DNA from: Alphaproteobacteria bacterium
GTDB taxonomy: Bacteria > Pseudomonadota > Alphaproteobacteria > Micavibrionales > Micavibrionaceae
Length of the DNA: 64,000 nucleotides
NCBI GenBank assembly: GCA_020442385.1
Contig: JAGRKE010000002.1
Location: forward strand, 62,001 to 126,000
Direction: 5' to 3'
The position numbers were made by a program, and so were the translations under genes. The notes beneath the pieces are model-generated. The model did no database searches. It saw nothing but the letters and a program-made list of their open reading frames with translations, and was not told the origin of the DNA. The stretch's first letter is position 1. Each line of letters opens with the position of its first letter. This document shows, piece by piece, positions 43,808 through 53,313 of the stretch.

Positions 43808-44755
43808 TTAGAAGCGGTCACGATCTCCGCGCTTTTTGTGCTTGCGATCAGGCAGCGGATTGCCCCACTTCATCGTGTGAACCATGAATTTGGGACGGAT
43901 ATTGTTGTATTGGTTGCACAATATCGTTAGCGCCTTATCAACATCAGCCGGTGTATGCGCTTTTGAGAACGCCGGAGCGTGCAATCCTGCCTTCACAAAA
44001 CATGTATCAATATTCACCAGATGCCCGCCGAGCATATCATGCGCCATAGAATCGCCGATCATAATAGTCTGGCCGGGATAAATGTCATGCTCCTGCAGCG
44101 TTTTGATACAACGCTGAAAAATCGGTTGGTGCGGCTTACCGATATAATGCACAACGCCGCCGAAATCGCGGTAACGCGCGGCCAATGTGCCCGGCCCCAT
44201 AATTGAATCCTTACCCATAACGCCACGGCTATCCGGGTTTGCACACAGGGCGGTGAGTTGTTTGCGCACCGCACCTTTTAGAACGGGTTCATAATCCTCG
44301 AGGGTTTTATGCGGCGCGTCCGATCCGCTGATCAAAAGAAAATCAGCATCCTCAACTTTATCGACAACTTCAATGTTTAGACCGTCAACAATTGAGCGGT
44401 CACCGCCGCGGCTGATGAGATAACATTTCTCGCCCAATCCCTTAAAAAAACCTTCGCTTTGCGCCTCCAGCCCCTGCCAGCACATCTCACCAGAGGTCAG
44501 AATTTCGCTATACAGGCTCGGCCCGATTCCAATTTGCTTGAGGCGCTCTTTATTCTCTTCAGCGCGCTTTCCTGAATTGGAGAGGATGATAATGTGCTTG
44601 CCGCGCGATTTGAGCTCTTTCAAACATTCCACCACACCGTCATAGGGCTTTTCCCCGTTATGGAGCACACCCCACTGATCGATGATAAATCCCATATAAC
44701 TATCTGAAATATCAGAGATTCCTTGGCAGAATCTGGTCTTTTTTACTGGTGTCAT
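43808..44755 (-). CDS. HAD-superfamily class IIA hydrolase (TIGR01459-like)
   Basis: A 315-residue NagD-like phosphatase: first motif FIIDQWGVLHNGEKPYDGV (DxWGVL in place of DxDGV), second motif IIILSNSGKR, and GQTIMIGDSMAHDMLGG as the last motif. The TIGR01459 class is found mainly in alphaproteobacteria and its substrate is not known. The ATG at 44753-44755 is preferred to an upstream start 17 codons earlier, because family similarity begins near MTPVKKTRF. Transcribed downstream of nothing obvious. Confidence 0.9.
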   Translation of the reverse strand: MTPVKKTRFCQGISDISDSYMGFIIDQWGVLHNGEKPYDGVVECLKELKSRGKHIIILSNSGKRAEENKERLKQIGIGPSLYSEILTSGEMCWQGLEAQSEGFFKGLGEKCYLISRGGDRSIVDGLNIEVVDKVEDADFLLISGSDAPHKTLEDYEPVLKGAVRKQLTALCANPDSRGVMGKDSIMGPGTLAARYRDFGGVVHYIGKPHQPIFQRCIKTLQEHDIYPGQTIMIGDSMAHDMLGGHLVNIDTCFVKAGLHAPAFSKAHTPADVDKALTILCNQYNNIRPKFMVHTMKWGNPLPDRKHKKRGDRDRF

Positions 44756-44869
44756 ACGTTTGAACCGCCCGGATTTCGTTGAACAACTACTGCGCCGCAA
44801 GGCCAAACCATTATTATGCGTTTGCGCCTTGCAATCAACAGCTCATTCAATCACTTTGACAAAAAATTC

Positions 44870-47800
44870 TTAAGCAGCCTTTAACGTCGCTTTAGACAAT
44901 TTCGACTGTTTTCCAGAGACTTGGCAGAGGAATTCATACAGCTTACCCACCTCGCTGGAGGCCAAGGTCGCGCTTAGAATTGCGCCGTGGTCATTGTCGA
45001 CCGCCTGCTCGTACATTTCCTCGAACTGGCGTAGATAACGCTGAACGTAGGTTCTGAACTCGGTATCCTTGGCGAACTTATCGCGCGCCTTCTCAAGCGG
45101 CAGCTTGCCAGAAATTTCGGTCATCTTGCGGGTAAAGGCCGAAACATCGCCTTTCTGGAAGGCTTTCCAGGTCTTCTCAGACACATCGCCTTCGAGCATA
45201 CGCGCCAGATCAACCGACATAGAGTGCAAGCTCTCGATAATGAACTTCGCCGAGGCCATAAAGGCTTCGCGCTGCACACGTACGCCGGAGATTTGGATCT
45301 CTTTTGCAAAGTGTGAAGCATCTTGCGAAGCCTTGAACAGGCTTTCGGATTGCTTGGCAAAGGTGTTCGCCGCATCTTTGGCCGATTCAAGCGCCGCCGT
45401 AGAGACGCTGAGCAAGCGCCCGGATTCACTAGCCAAGCTCTCACGGGATTGCTCGACCCTAATCGTCGCTTTATGCGCAGCCTCGCCGATCTCATTGACG
45501 GTTGAGTTAAGCGCGGACACAACGCTGCCCATACGATCAGCAGACAGCGCCGCCGAATCTGCAACCATGGCTGCCTGAGACTTCAGCTCCTTGCCGTACG
45601 CCTCTGATGTTTTCAGCGATGCGTTCATTTGCTCTGACACCTCACGGGCGCGGATGGCAAAACTGTCGCCGGTTTTCTTCAGCTCGAACAGAGTCTCGCC
45701 CGCCTTACCAAGCAACTCTTCGGCTTCTTTTTGTAAGCGCGCGACCATATTTTCAGTATCGGACACAAGCTGCTTAGAAGCCTGCTCCAGCTTTTGCGTC
45801 TTCGCCAAAGCCGCATCACCCGCAAGATCAAATTTCTCAGCGGCCTTATCAGCTTCGCTTTGAACGCTTTGCGCTTGCTTGCCGAACTCTCCGCCCGCAT
45901 CCTGCATCTGGGCGATTGCCTGCCCGACCGACACCGAAAGCTCATGGAATTGTTCGTTGATCGCTTTTTGAATCGCTTCAATTTTCAAAAGCGCCTGATC
46001 GGTAATCAGATGAATGTCTGACGATTGATCCTCAAGTGCGTGGGCAATGGCGCGCATTTTCTCATGTGCATCGCCGGAGGCTTTCTGGATATCTTGTGCC
46101 CGTGATTGCAAATGGTCGCTGGATTCGCGCAAAATGTCGGAGGCTTCGGATGAGCCGCTTTTCAAGCTCTGCAAACGCTCATCAAAGATAATCCCGATGG
46201 ATTTCAAGCGCTCAAGATTGCTCTTCGTACTGGTGTCAAACCCGTCTTTAAGCTCTTCAAATTTTTCATGCGCATCACGGGCCTGCTCTACAGCTTTAAT
46301 ATAGATCGGCTCAACATCCGCCGCCGTTTCGCTTAAGCATTCATTGACACTGGCCACAGCATGAACCGCTTCTTCAGCCTGTTCGCGCAGCAATGTAATT
46401 TTGGTGGTCAGAGTGTCGCCAACATCTCCAAGCTGCTCAAGCGATGTGCCGGTAAATTCGGAAATTTCCTGACAACGACCCTGGATCACACCATGCAGCG
46501 CTTCCACATCTTGTACAGCTGTCTGTGACAGATCGGACAGGCTCAGTGATTGCTTCTGCAGGGCATCGGCAACGCTTTGCACCATAGATAGTGAGTCTTT
46601 AACCTGCGCCGCGAGCGTGTCTTTTTGCGTTGTCATTTGCTCGTTAATCGTACGCGCCTGACCTGAAATCTGACCCGACAAGGTTGAGATTTCCTGTGCC
46701 TGCCCGCGCAAAATTTCGCGGATATGCTCGGCCGATTCCGTGGCCTTCTCACTCGCCTCGTTCAAATCACCGACGCGCCGGCGTAAGACATCCTCAATCA
46801 TCTGGTGACGGCTATCCACTTCGGACATCACAGACTGTATGTCTTTCAGCGGCGCGCTTAAGGCGGACTGTACGCCCTCAACACGTTCGCTCAAACTCAG
46901 CGCGGCCAAGTTCATTTTCTCGCTTTGCTGATCAACCGCCTCGGCCAATTCATGCACCTGATCTTTCGCCGATTGAGCCACAGCTTCGATCTGCTCGCGG
47001 TTGGATTCCAGCAGGGTTACAATCTCCTGGATGTGAATAATATTACCCGCCCCCGCTTCGTTGAGCTGTTGTACGTGGTCCTTCGTACGTTGAATAAGGT
47101 CATCAGCCTGTGCCTTCGCGCTCTCTGTTGATTCCTCAAGCGAGTCGACTGCGCGGCGTACAGCAGAGCTGATAGATTCCGCGCCGGAAACGGCAACAGA
47201 CAAGGCCTCGCTGAGCTTGTTGGCCGCATGCGTACCCGCCTCATCAATATAATCGGCTTCTTTGGTGATACCCTTAACCACGTCGCGCAGCGCGTTGGTT
47301 TTGGATTCAATGCGCCCTTCCAGCCCTTCGGTCTGGGCCATCACATCATTTACCCCGCCCGTCAGTTTATCAATCGCGGCCTGTATGCCTGCGGCCATAT
47401 CTTCGGATTGGCGCGCAACAGATTCCACGGCCTTATCCATGGTTTCTTTCTGGTGCTGGATACTTTCTGTAGAATGGGTCATCGCCTCAACCGTGCGGTC
47501 AGCCGCCGATTCCAGATCTTCGATCTGATCACGGATAATGCTGGCCAGTTTTTGCGCCTCAGCAGAGACATGCTCCGCCGCATCGGTCAGGCCAGATGTG
47601 TGATCATCAAATTCGGCGCTCACGCCCTGCAAGCGCTCGGCCACCTGATCGACGGATTTATTGAGATTATCAAAGCTGTTATCCAGAACGCGCTCAATCT
47701 CGCCTGTCTTTTCACCCGCTTTATCAGCCGCTTCCAGCAATTTTTGTGTGCCGCGATCAAGCGCTGTTTCCATCTCGCCGGAGCGCTCAAGAACTGTCAG

Positions 47801-48631
47801 CGTTGCCTGATCCCAGCTTTCCGCGCCCGCCTGCACCTTTTCATCAATCTTGGATGTGCGCTGCTCAATCTCATCAGTGAGCGCCGCTAGTTTTGCAGTT
47901 TTCTCATTTAAAGACTCGGCCAAGCGATCAATATGGAACTCGGCCTTTTTCGACACGCCGGAGAAGTCGCGGATTTCAACCCGCAAGCCCTGACGCGCTT
48001 TTTGAAGCGCCTTTAAGGTCGATTTCGAGGCCGTTGAAAGCTCAGCCGCCTGGCGGCACAAACGCTCAATATCTTTATTAATTACCGAGCCCGCCTCATC
48101 AGAAGGGAAAATCAGCGATTGCAGCTCACTGCGCAGCGCGGCGGCATATTGATGCACATCATCGCGGCGGCTGAAGGTTGAGAGGATAATCCAGATCAGC
48201 GCGGGCGGCGCAAACATCGCCCCCAAAAACGCACCTAGATCAACGGGCGTAAAAGCGATTTCGGCTGTAAACGCATATTGAAGGCAAAAAGCCAACCACG
48301 CGCCTGTAAGCAGCATTGCCGCAATGTGAAGCGCCTTAAATGCTTTGGCGGTTTTAGCCAGTGACACATGCGTATTAACAGGCTGTAGCATGATCACGGA
48401 TTCTTCATCTGCATCAAAGCTGTTAATCGCGGCGCTCTCAGGCTCTTCCGTTTTTTCTGATTGCGCTGAGGATGTGCTGGGCACGGCAGACAGGCGAATG
48501 CCCACACCTTTAACCTTGGTGCGAAGCTCTTGCGTTTTGAGCGCGCGTACATCTGTGCCCGCCTTCGGATTTGTGTCTTCGTCAGCTTTTTTATTATCAA
48601 CACTTGGTTTTACAGCGCTTAAATCCTTCAC
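44870..48631 (-). CDS. Giant membrane-anchored coiled-coil protein (TipN-like topology)
   Basis: A 1253-residue protein. Residues 1-100 are a charged cytoplasmic leader; two hydrophobic segments (about 101-120 and 131-153) anchor it; residues about 200-1110 are almost entirely coiled coil with many Ala, Gln, Glu and Ser heptads. The last 150 residues, including REAFMASAKFIIESLHSMSV and FRTYVQRYLRQFEEMYEQA, form a distinct helical domain. The plan resembles the polarity factor TipN and other large alphaproteobacterial anchored coiled-coil proteins, but I cannot assign orthology. It may organise poles or chromosome segregation, which would fit PopZ encoded elsewhere in the window. It has a 208-base upstream region with a DnaA-box match. 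Confidence 0.82.
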   Translation of the reverse strand: MKDLSAVKPSVDNKKADEDTNPKAGTDVRALKTQELRTKVKGVGIRLSAVPSTSSAQSEKTEEPESAAINSFDADEESVIMLQPVNTHVSLAKTAKAFKALHIAAMLLTGAWLAFCLQYAFTAEIAFTPVDLGAFLGAMFAPPALIWIILSTFSRRDDVHQYAAALRSELQSLIFPSDEAGSVINKDIERLCRQAAELSTASKSTLKALQKARQGLRVEIRDFSGVSKKAEFHIDRLAESLNEKTAKLAALTDEIEQRTSKIDEKVQAGAESWDQATLTVLERSGEMETALDRGTQKLLEAADKAGEKTGEIERVLDNSFDNLNKSVDQVAERLQGVSAEFDDHTSGLTDAAEHVSAEAQKLASIIRDQIEDLESAADRTVEAMTHSTESIQHQKETMDKAVESVARQSEDMAAGIQAAIDKLTGGVNDVMAQTEGLEGRIESKTNALRDVVKGITKEADYIDEAGTHAANKLSEALSVAVSGAESISSAVRRAVDSLEESTESAKAQADDLIQRTKDHVQQLNEAGAGNIIHIQEIVTLLESNREQIEAVAQSAKDQVHELAEAVDQQSEKMNLAALSLSERVEGVQSALSAPLKDIQSVMSEVDSRHQMIEDVLRRRVGDLNEASEKATESAEHIREILRGQAQEISTLSGQISGQARTINEQMTTQKDTLAAQVKDSLSMVQSVADALQKQSLSLSDLSQTAVQDVEALHGVIQGRCQEISEFTGTSLEQLGDVGDTLTTKITLLREQAEEAVHAVASVNECLSETAADVEPIYIKAVEQARDAHEKFEELKDGFDTSTKSNLERLKSIGIIFDERLQSLKSGSSEASDILRESSDHLQSRAQDIQKASGDAHEKMRAIAHALEDQSSDIHLITDQALLKIEAIQKAINEQFHELSVSVGQAIAQMQDAGGEFGKQAQSVQSEADKAAEKFDLAGDAALAKTQKLEQASKQLVSDTENMVARLQKEAEELLGKAGETLFELKKTGDSFAIRAREVSEQMNASLKTSEAYGKELKSQAAMVADSAALSADRMGSVVSALNSTVNEIGEAAHKATIRVEQSRESLASESGRLLSVSTAALESAKDAANTFAKQSESLFKASQDASHFAKEIQISGVRVQREAFMASAKFIIESLHSMSVDLARMLEGDVSEKTWKAFQKGDVSAFTRKMTEISGKLPLEKARDKFAKDTEFRTYVQRYLRQFEEMYEQAVDNDHGAILSATLASSEVGKLYEFLCQVSGKQSKLSKATLKAA

Positions 48632-48804
48632 AACAGGCTCCTTATAGCTCCCGCACGGGCGGGATGTGGGGTTACATTCATAGATCTAGAGAATGACCTG
48701 ATATCGCCACGTTTTTTACGCGCGCGCAATTGCTTTTGCGCACAGTTACTCACAGGGCTGGGGATAGATGAATGCAAAGCCAAGCAGGGCTTGGGTTTGC
48801 CTAT

Positions 48805-48813
48805 TGTGGATAA
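48805..48813 (-). promoter_or_regulatory. Perfect DnaA-box match
   Basis: TTATCCACA on the minus strand, in the 208-base gap upstream of the giant coiled-coil gene. A single box is weak evidence of DnaA control; chance occurrence cannot be excluded. Confidence 0.35.
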
Positions 48814-48839
48814 TAAATTAGGACGAAAAACCTATGCGC

Positions 48840-50273
48840 TTAGAGCTTCATCTTCTTCAAGTAATCACCAAGCTCAGCCTTGATTTCCGGCGCAAACACA
48901 TACAACCCGATAATGTTCGGAAAGGCCATGGACAGAAACATCGCGTCGGTGAAATCAATCATGCTGCTGAATTGCGCGGCGCAGCCGACAATCGTGCAGA
49001 GTAGATAGAAGATTTTAAAGCCTGTTTCCAAACGGTCATTCTCTCCAAAAATGAAGGTCAGACATTTCACGCCATAGTAAGAAAAGGTTATAAGTGTCGA
49101 ATAAGCAAAGAGAAATACCGCAAGCGTCAACACGTACGGGAACCAGGATAGACCGGTTGCAAAGGCCGCAGAGGTCAGCTCAACCCCCGCCAGAGCGTCG
49201 CCTTGCGTATAAACGCCGGAGGTCAGGATCACAAGCGCGGTCATGGTGCAGACAACCACCGTATCGAGAAACGGCCCAATCATACTGGCCATGCCTTGAG
49301 AAACCGGGTGTTTTGCGCGCGCCGCCGCGTATACGACAGGCGCAGTCCCCAGCCCCGCCTCATTGGAAAAGGCCGCGCGCTGAACCCCGACAAGCAAGCC
49401 GCCCAGCAGGCCGCCGAGCCCGGCTTTAAGCGTAAATGCTTCTGAGATAATGGATGAAAAAGCACCCGGAACAGCTTGATAATTCATAAGAAGCACGACA
49501 AGACCCGCACCAACATAAATCACACCCATCGCTGGAACGATTTTAGAAGCCACATTCGCGATTGAGCGAATACCGCCGATGATCACCACCCCGACCAGGG
49601 CCGAAAGCGCCACGCCAAAAATCCATGCATTGCCGGCCAAAAAGCCGGCCTCGCCGCCGGTGACATTCAAAGCTTGCTGGTATAGCTGATTGGCTTGGAA
49701 CATATTACCGCCGCCAATCGATCCGGCAATACAGCACACGGCAAAGAAGATACCGAGCACCTTGCCCCAAAGCGGGAAGCCGCGCTTGGCAAAGCCGTCA
49801 CGCAAATAATACATCGGCCCGCCGGATATTTTGCCTGGATGCTTTTTAGAGCCATGAACGCGGTATTTCACGCCCAAAGTTACTTCGGCAAATTTGGTCG
49901 ACATGCCGAGCACGCCCATCATGATCATCCAAAACACCGCGCCTGCTCCGCCCGTTGTTACGGCGGCCGCAACGCCGGCGATATTACCAAGCCCCACCGT
50001 GCCGGATAAAGACGCCATCAGCGCCTGAAAACTATTGATACGGCCATCATCTTTCGGATCGTCATATTTCCCCAGAGCCACATCAATGCCGTGCCTGAAA
50101 TATTTGAAATTCACAAATCCCAGATAAAAGGTAAAAAACAAGGCCGCCGATAACATCAGAACCAGTAGCAATTTTACATCCTGCCCTAAAATCGGAACGG
50201 AATAGAGAACCACCTCAAAGGCCGCCGATGAAATCGGCGCAAAAAAGGCATCAATTTGGGTATCAATGGACAT
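48840..50273 (-). CDS. Sodium:alanine symporter (AGCS family)
   Basis: A 477-residue membrane protein with roughly ten or more helices. AGCS signatures are FQALMASLSGTVGLGNIAGV, the following GGAGAVFWMIMMGVLGMSTKF and GLGGLLGGLLVGVQRAAFSNEAG. It imports alanine or glycine with sodium. It is monocistronic: upstream is a gap of 112 bases and downstream the coiled-coil gene's regulatory region. Ligand identity is inferred from family only. Confidence 0.94.
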   Translation of the reverse strand: MSIDTQIDAFFAPISSAAFEVVLYSVPILGQDVKLLLVLMLSAALFFTFYLGFVNFKYFRHGIDVALGKYDDPKDDGRINSFQALMASLSGTVGLGNIAGVAAAVTTGGAGAVFWMIMMGVLGMSTKFAEVTLGVKYRVHGSKKHPGKISGGPMYYLRDGFAKRGFPLWGKVLGIFFAVCCIAGSIGGGNMFQANQLYQQALNVTGGEAGFLAGNAWIFGVALSALVGVVIIGGIRSIANVASKIVPAMGVIYVGAGLVVLLMNYQAVPGAFSSIISEAFTLKAGLGGLLGGLLVGVQRAAFSNEAGLGTAPVVYAAARAKHPVSQGMASMIGPFLDTVVVCTMTALVILTSGVYTQGDALAGVELTSAAFATGLSWFPYVLTLAVFLFAYSTLITFSYYGVKCLTFIFGENDRLETGFKIFYLLCTIVGCAAQFSSMIDFTDAMFLSMAFPNIIGLYVFAPEIKAELGDYLKKMKL

Positions 50274-50385
50274 GAGTAAATTCCTCCCCGGAAAAATGAA
50301 AACGTAACCGTTCCTAAAAACGATTATATAAAATCACACCATTTTTTGAAGGATAAACTCAAAAGTTATACAAGGGGCCTGATTT

Positions 50386-50871
50386 CTAGCCTTCGCAAAG
50401 CGGGTAAGATACGGGGTGGGAAGGATAAATGGTCGCGGCCCATTTTTTAAGGTCTTCGCGGCTCATCTTATGGGCCGCTTCAACGCGCGGCGCGTAGGTG
50501 GCGCAGAAAATATCCGGGCGCATGCCGGCCGCATCGTTAGAGATCTTATTGGCGTATTTGGTGCGTAATGTGTTGAGAGAAGCTTCCGGTTTCCCGTCAC
50601 CGCGTTTTTTGAAAAAAGCCAAAAGAATATCCTCATACCCACCGAACAAATCCGCATGACGCGCGGTAAATTCGCGGTATTGACCATAGAGATTAAGCCC
50701 GTAACGCGCACCGATTTGCTGACAATTTAAACCAATAACCATTAGCTCGCTGTGGATGCGGATGCCCTGATCGGCCTCGGCCTGCGCGGGTGAATAACAC
50801 TCCGCGGCCATCGCCACGCCGCCAATACACACCAAAAATACACTAAGAAACGTCAGAATAAATACTCTCAT
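50386..50871 (-). CDS. Secreted hypothetical protein, 161 residues
   Basis: A protein with a Sec signal peptide (MRVFILTFLSVFLVCIGGVAMAAEC, cleavage near AMA-AE). The mature part has four Cys (AAECYSPAQAE, GLNCQQIG, IFCATYAP, YPLCEG), suggesting two disulfides. It is helical and may be periplasmic. No family is recognised. It starts 10 bases after the dehydrogenase stop on the same strand, so it is the second gene of that operon. Confidence 0.82.
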   Translation of the reverse strand: MRVFILTFLSVFLVCIGGVAMAAECYSPAQAEADQGIRIHSELMVIGLNCQQIGARYGLNLYGQYREFTARHADLFGGYEDILLAFFKKRGDGKPEASLNTLRTKYANKISNDAAGMRPDIFCATYAPRVEAAHKMSREDLKKWAATIYPSHPVSYPLCEG

Positions 50872-50881
50872 AAAACCTACT

Positions 50882-51814
50882 CTATATAACCGGAGTTAAT
50901 AATGTGCGTCCTTCAAAATGCGCCAGCAGATTATTCACAACAATCTCACCCATTTTTGTGCGGGTCTCAATCGTGGCCGATCCAATATGCGGGGTTAAAA
51001 CCACATGATCCATCGTGAATAACGCTTCGGGAACGCGCGGTTCATTGTCATACACATCCAACCCCGCCCCCGCAATCGATTTATTGCTCAGCGCCACCAA
51101 AAGATCATCCTGATTAACCACAGACCCGCGGGCGATATTGATTAAAAACCCGTGCGGGCCCAATGCTTTTAATACGCTGTGATCAATCAAACCCTTCGTT
51201 GCTTCTCCGCCCCGGCACGCCAGAATAAGGAAATCAACATCCGCCGCCATCGCCTTGAGATCGGCATAATATTGAAAGGGCTGTTCGGGTTTTTCGCTCG
51301 GCCCGTGATAGACGATTTCAACATTAAAAGCCTGCAGGCGCTGCGCGATGGCTTGACCGATGCGCCCCAGACCGACAATCCCGGCTGTTTTACCCGCCAT
51401 GGTGTGGCCGAGCGGAAACACGCCCTTTTCCCACATGCGCGCCCGCACGAAGGCATCCCCTTCTACCGCGCGGCGCACAACATTGAGCAACAACAAAAGC
51501 GCCACATCGGCCGTATCATCGGTCAGAACATCGGGCGTGTTGGTCACGGCAATGCCGCGCTGCTTCGCCGCCTCCAGATCGATATGATCAAACCCGACCG
51601 CGCCGCAGGCAACGATTTCAAGGTTCGGCAGATATTCCATTAAATTACGGCTAACAGGTGTTAAATAGGTGGTCAGCGCCTTAATCTCATGCTGGTGCTC
51701 TTGGATAATGCGCTCAGGATCGGGCTTAGCCGGACGTATCACCTCAAAATGCTCGTCCAGAGCGTTCATCTGTCCCGGATGCCCGGAATCAAGCGCGAGT
51801 AACTTATGCTTCAT
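50882..51814 (-). CDS. D-2-hydroxyacid dehydrogenase (NAD(P)-dependent)
   Basis: A 310-residue enzyme with the NAD-binding motif GKTAGIVGLGRIGQAIAQRL, substrate/catalytic residues in FLINIARGSVVNQDDLL (Arg), GAGLDVYDNEPRVPEAL (Glu) and VVLTPHIGSATIETR (His). This is the GyaR/GhrB type, acting on glyoxylate, hydroxypyruvate or similar. Exact substrate and whether NADH or NADPH are not decided. The divergent miaB lies 68 bases away. Confidence 0.93.
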   Translation of the reverse strand: MKHKLLALDSGHPGQMNALDEHFEVIRPAKPDPERIIQEHQHEIKALTTYLTPVSRNLMEYLPNLEIVACGAVGFDHIDLEAAKQRGIAVTNTPDVLTDDTADVALLLLLNVVRRAVEGDAFVRARMWEKGVFPLGHTMAGKTAGIVGLGRIGQAIAQRLQAFNVEIVYHGPSEKPEQPFQYYADLKAMAADVDFLILACRGGEATKGLIDHSVLKALGPHGFLINIARGSVVNQDDLLVALSNKSIAGAGLDVYDNEPRVPEALFTMDHVVLTPHIGSATIETRTKMGEIVVNNLLAHFEGRTLLTPVI

Positions 51815-51882
51815 GAATCTTGATTTTCTTACGTTACTTGTGGTTTAAGTGCACTCCAGTTTTGTAAGCGGAAAAAGGCGCA

Positions 51883-53247
51883 ATGGCAACCAACGCAGAA
51901 AAGAAAAAACTCTATATCAAGACATGGGGCTGTCAGATGAATGTCTATGACAGCCATCGCATGGCCGATATCTTGCGCCCGCTTGGTTATGAAGTGGCGG
52001 AAGAGCCGGATAATGCCGATATGGTGATATTGAACACCTGCCACATCCGTGAAAAAGCCACCGATAAAGTGTTTTCCGATCTAGGCCGCCTGCGCCCCAT
52101 TAAAGACAAGAGCGCCAAAGACGGCAAAAAAGTGCTCTTCGCCGTGGCCGGATGCGTCGCGCAGGCCGAGGGCGATTTCATTTTAGAGCGCGCCCCGTAT
52201 GTCGATATGGTCTTTGGCCCACAAACCTATCACGCTCTGCCAGAAATGATTATAAAAGCCACAGGCGAGCGTGTGGTGAACACGGACTTCCCTGTCGATT
52301 CAAAATTCGACAAGTTGCCGAGCGAGCATGACAGCCAAGGCGTTGCGGCGTATCTGTCTATTCAGGAGGGCTGCGATAAATTCTGCACCTTCTGCGTTGT
52401 GCCCTATACGCGCGGCGCGGAATATTCCCGCACGGCGCAAGAAATTATCGAAGAAGCCAAAGCGATGGTTGATAACGGCACGAAAGAAATCACCCTGCTC
52501 GGTCAGAATGTAAATGCCTTTCACGGCGATGGGCCGGACGGCTCAACGTGGGGGCTGGGCAAACTGATTGAGGCCATTCACGAGATTGACGGGCTGGAGC
52601 GCATTCGTTATTCCACATCCCACCCGCGTGATATGGATGATGAATTAATTGAAGCGCACGCTTTGCCGAAAGTTATGCCGTTCCTGCATTTGCCGGTTCA
52701 GTCAGGCTCGGATAAAATTCTGGAGGCGATGAACCGCAAGCATACGAGCGATCATTACCGCGAGATTATTGCCAAGCTGCGCAAGGCAAGAAAAGACATT
52801 GTCTTCTCCTCTGACTTTATTGTCGCCTTCCCCGGTGAAACGGAGGCCGATTTTGAGGACACGATGCAGCTGGTCCGCGATATTGATTTCGCCTCCTGCT
52901 ATTCCTTTAAATACAGCGCGCGCCCCGGAACACCGGCGGCGAATATGCAAGGGTTGATCCATGATAAAATCGCAACCGAGCGCCTTGCGCGCCTGCAAGC
53001 CCTGCTCAATGATCAGCAAAAGGCCTTTAATGAGAACTGCATCGGCATGACCCTGCCCGTGCTGCTGGACCGAAAGGGCAAGCGCGATGGCCAGCTTCAG
53101 GGCCGCAGCCCGTTCAATCAATCGGTGTATGTGCAGGCCAATGAGCGCCTGAAAGACCAGATCGTTGATGTGAAAATCACCCACGGCTTTGATAAATCGC
53201 TCAGCGGTGAAATCGTGACGGGCGAAACCGTGCTGGCGGCCGAATAA
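51883..53247 (+). CDS. miaB: MiaB, tRNA 2-methylthio-N6-isopentenyladenosine synthase
   Basis: A 454-residue radical-SAM methylthiotransferase. The auxiliary cluster Cys are in TWGCQMNVYDS, LNTCHIREKA and VAGCVAQAEG; the radical-SAM triad is in GCDKFCTFCVVPYTRG. A TRAM domain ends the protein (LQGRSPFNQSVYVQAN). It adds a methylthio group to A37 of tRNAs. It starts the usual miaB-phoH-ybeY-corC-lnt block, here interrupted by a 736-residue gene. Confidence 0.97.
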   Translation: MATNAEKKKLYIKTWGCQMNVYDSHRMADILRPLGYEVAEEPDNADMVILNTCHIREKATDKVFSDLGRLRPIKDKSAKDGKKVLFAVAGCVAQAEGDFILERAPYVDMVFGPQTYHALPEMIIKATGERVVNTDFPVDSKFDKLPSEHDSQGVAAYLSIQEGCDKFCTFCVVPYTRGAEYSRTAQEIIEEAKAMVDNGTKEITLLGQNVNAFHGDGPDGSTWGLGKLIEAIHEIDGLERIRYSTSHPRDMDDELIEAHALPKVMPFLHLPVQSGSDKILEAMNRKHTSDHYREIIAKLRKARKDIVFSSDFIVAFPGETEADFEDTMQLVRDIDFASCYSFKYSARPGTPAANMQGLIHDKIATERLARLQALLNDQQKAFNENCIGMTLPVLLDRKGKRDGQLQGRSPFNQSVYVQANERLKDQIVDVKITHGFDKSLSGEIVTGETVLAAE

Positions 53248-53313
53248 AAATTTTGACAAGCCCACCCTCTGTGTTATAGAAAAAAACATTACTGCGTAAA
53301 CACGGAAAAGGCT

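Noticed and set aside
46684..47890. Several plus-strand frames opposite the giant coiled-coil gene
   Set aside because: They are shadows of the coiled-coil codon pattern; no start sites or families.
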